Origin: Alphaproteobacteria bacterium UBA7488
Lineage (GTDB): Bacteria; Pseudomonadota; Alphaproteobacteria; CAAHEQ01; UBA3637
Reading direction: 5' to 3'
Length of the DNA: 6,526 bases
Assembly (NCBI GenBank): GCA_002477185.1
Contig: DLOI01000052.1
Coordinates: 6,962 to 13,487, forward strand
Position numbers and translations under genes: made by a program. Positions 5,369 through 6,526 of the stretch are shown in pieces. The notes beneath the pieces were generated by a model. It did no database searches. It saw nothing but the letters and a program-made list of their open reading frames with translations, and had not been told where the DNA came from. Position 1 is the stretch's first letter. Every line of letters starts with the position of its first letter.

Positions 5369-6145
5369 TTATTTCTCAAAAACCAAAATTCGAATAATAC
5401 CACCCAAATCACAGTGTGCCGATAAAAACTTCCAATTATTTTGTTGCATTATCGTTTTAACATCTTCCGATTGCCCCTGCCCGATTTCAAAAAACACTTT
5501 CGTGGTATTATTTATCACATTATGTAGAGTTTTTGCTAATTGTCGATAGGCATTCAGACCGTCTTCACCGCCATCCAATGCCAATAGCGGATCATAAATT
5601 TTTACTGCATTTTCTAGATTTTCAATTTCTTTAGTCGGAATATATGGCGGATTGGATATAATAATATCGAATGTATCAATTCCTTGGAACCAATCAGGCA
5701 ACATAAAATCTTTTTGAATTAATTTTGCCTGTAAACCTTTTAGATTTTCTTGCGCAATTTTTAATGCCGCATCGGATATATCCAACCCAACTCCCACCGC
5801 ATTTGGATATTCAGATAATAAAGACGCCAATAAACAACCGCTGCCCGTCCCGATATCCAAAATTTTTAGCGCTTTATTATCAATAGGATAATAAGACAAA
5901 ACGGTCTCAATCATTGTTTCGGAATCCGGGCGCGGGTCAAGTACATCTTTTGAAGTCTTGAATACAAATTTCCAAAACCCTTTTTCACCGATAATTTTGG
6001 ACACGGGCTCACCGGCTTTTCGCCGTTCTATGAACTCGACAATTTGATTTTGTGTCGGCAAACGCCCATCACAAAATATACGTGCATCCAATTCAGGTGT
6101 TGGCGAAAATCCCTTTAATTTCGTAACAATATCTTGAAAATCCAT
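5369..6145 (-). CDS. prmC: Peptide chain release factor N5-glutamine methyltransferase PrmC
   Basis: PrmC transfers a methyl group from S-adenosylmethionine to the glutamine of the GGQ motif in RF1 and RF2, raising termination efficiency in the cytosol. The 258 residues show an N-terminal helical release-factor-binding region (about 1-55, including RRKAGEPVSKIIGE at 41-54), DPRPDSE at 70-76, the SAM motif DIGTGSG at 97-103, acidic D122 at the end of the next strand, and the catalytic NPPY at 165-168, which holds the substrate glutamine amide. FEIGQGQ at 219-225 is also typical. The start is set by a TAATG overlap with prfA. Compared with the E. coli enzyme as I recall it, the N-terminal helical domain is about 20 residues shorter, while the catalytic domain is complete. 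It lies directly after its substrate gene in an evident prfA-prmC operon. I saw no clear Rho-independent terminator in the 136 bases after it. Confidence 0.97.
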   Translation of the reverse strand: MDFQDIVTKLKGFSPTPELDARIFCDGRLPTQNQIVEFIERRKAGEPVSKIIGEKGFWKFVFKTSKDVLDPRPDSETMIETVLSYYPIDNKALKILDIGTGSGCLLASLLSEYPNAVGVGLDISDAALKIAQENLKGLQAKLIQKDFMLPDWFQGIDTFDIIISNPPYIPTKEIENLENAVKIYDPLLALDGGEDGLNAYRQLAKTLHNVINNTTKVFFEIGQGQSEDVKTIMQQNNWKFLSAHCDLGGIIRILVFEK

Positions 6146-6526
6146 TATTCATTTTCCGTCAAACGCGCCATTTGGTCTTCCGCAACCAATGCTTCAATAA
6201 ATTCATCTAATCCAGTGCCATTCATGACATCGCCAAGTTGATAGGATGTTTTATTAATCCGATGGTCGGTAACGCGGCCTTGCGGAAAATTATAGGTGCG
6301 TATACGTTCTGACCGATCGCCCGAACCAACTTGGTTTTTACGGTTATCAGAACGTTCTTTGTCCAATGCTTGGCGTTGCATATCATACAAAGCCGTGCGC
6401 AAACGGGTCATAGCCTTCTCTTTATTTTTAAATTGAGAGCGTTCTTCTTGACACTCAACAGCAATACCGGTAGGTTTGTGAACAATGCGAATGGCAGAAT
6501 CCGTTTTATTAACGTGTTGGCCGCCT
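6145..6526 (-). CDS. prfA: Peptide chain release factor 1 (RF1), C-terminal part; 5' end beyond window
   Basis: RF1 recognises UAA and UAG in the ribosomal A site and triggers peptide release. Only the last 126 codons are present. They begin exactly at the catalytic GGQ (codons 6525-6517) and continue [17 protein letters not shown], then VECQEERSQ, a basic [10 protein letters not shown] segment, and [18 protein letters not shown] followed by VTDHRIN. The VECQ form, the C-terminal sequence and the adjacent prmC identify RF1 rather than RF2. The internal ATG at 6411 is not the true start, because the conserved frame runs uninterrupted upstream to the window edge. The TAA stop overlaps the prmC ATG by one base (TAATG), so the methyltransferase is probably made by translational coupling with its substrate. 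Confidence 0.97.
   Translation of the reverse strand, partial: GGQHVNKTDSAIRIVHKPTGIAVECQEERSQFKNKEKAMTRLRTALYDMQRQALDKERSDNRKNQVGSGDRSERIRTYNFPQGRVTDHRINKTSYQLGDVMNGTGLDEFIEALVAEDQMARLTENE

Noticed and set aside
6145..6411. Treating the 88-codon frame from the ATG at 6411 as a complete small gene
   Set aside because: Conserved RF1 sequence, including GGQ, continues in frame upstream to the window edge, so this ATG is an internal methionine.

Overview
The window looks like chromosomal housekeeping DNA from an AT-rich, Gram-negative alphaproteobacterium. Three things point there: an inner-membrane SPOR protein carrying a PGG-x-x-IPDQDKLVYNR stretch next to nagZ, which I know from alphaproteobacteria; a signal-peptide-bearing outer-membrane beta-barrel protein; and a tRNA with an encoded CCA end. 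Low GC combined with this gene set would suit an uncultured, host- or gut-associated lineage, but I cannot name a genus. TGA is used as a stop (nagZ), so the genetic code looks standard.

Layout. Positions 1-3657 (minus strand) hold one tightly packed operon read from right to left: SPOR-domain membrane protein, nagZ, a short M50 site-2-protease-like membrane metalloprotease, then serS, whose 3' end runs off the left edge. The joints are a 1-nt TAATG overlap, an 8-nt ATGCATGA overlap, and a serS Shine-Dalgarno that overlaps the preceding stop codon, so co-transcription and translational coupling are likely. Positions 3658-3816 are a divergent promoter region. A tRNA-Leu(UAA) gene on the plus strand follows at 3817-3904, with its own promoter and a Rho-independent terminator. 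Positions 3942-4396 are a very AT-rich, gene-free stretch with several palindromes and weak promoter-like boxes; two of the palindromes lie just ahead of the next gene. Positions 4397-5182 (plus strand) encode an unrecognised secreted protein that reads as a 12-stranded outer-membrane barrel, closed by a strong terminator. Positions 5369-6526 (minus strand) hold prmC and the 3' part of prfA, overlapping by 1 nt.

Functionally, prfA/prmC form a translation-termination module (PrmC methylates the GGQ glutamine of RF1, which is visible at the right edge). SPOR-nagZ concerns peptidoglycan binding and recycling, and serS is essential for translation. The parts that are not routine are: a SerRS whose sequence recalls the Thermus-type enzyme rather than the usual proteobacterial one; M50-serS sitting where scpAB/tat genes often follow nagZ; the orphan barrel gene with a palindrome resembling DtxR/MntR-family operators; and small oddities in NagZ, PrmC and the tRNA acceptor stem. 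I found no CRISPR, insertion sequence, prophage or defence system.
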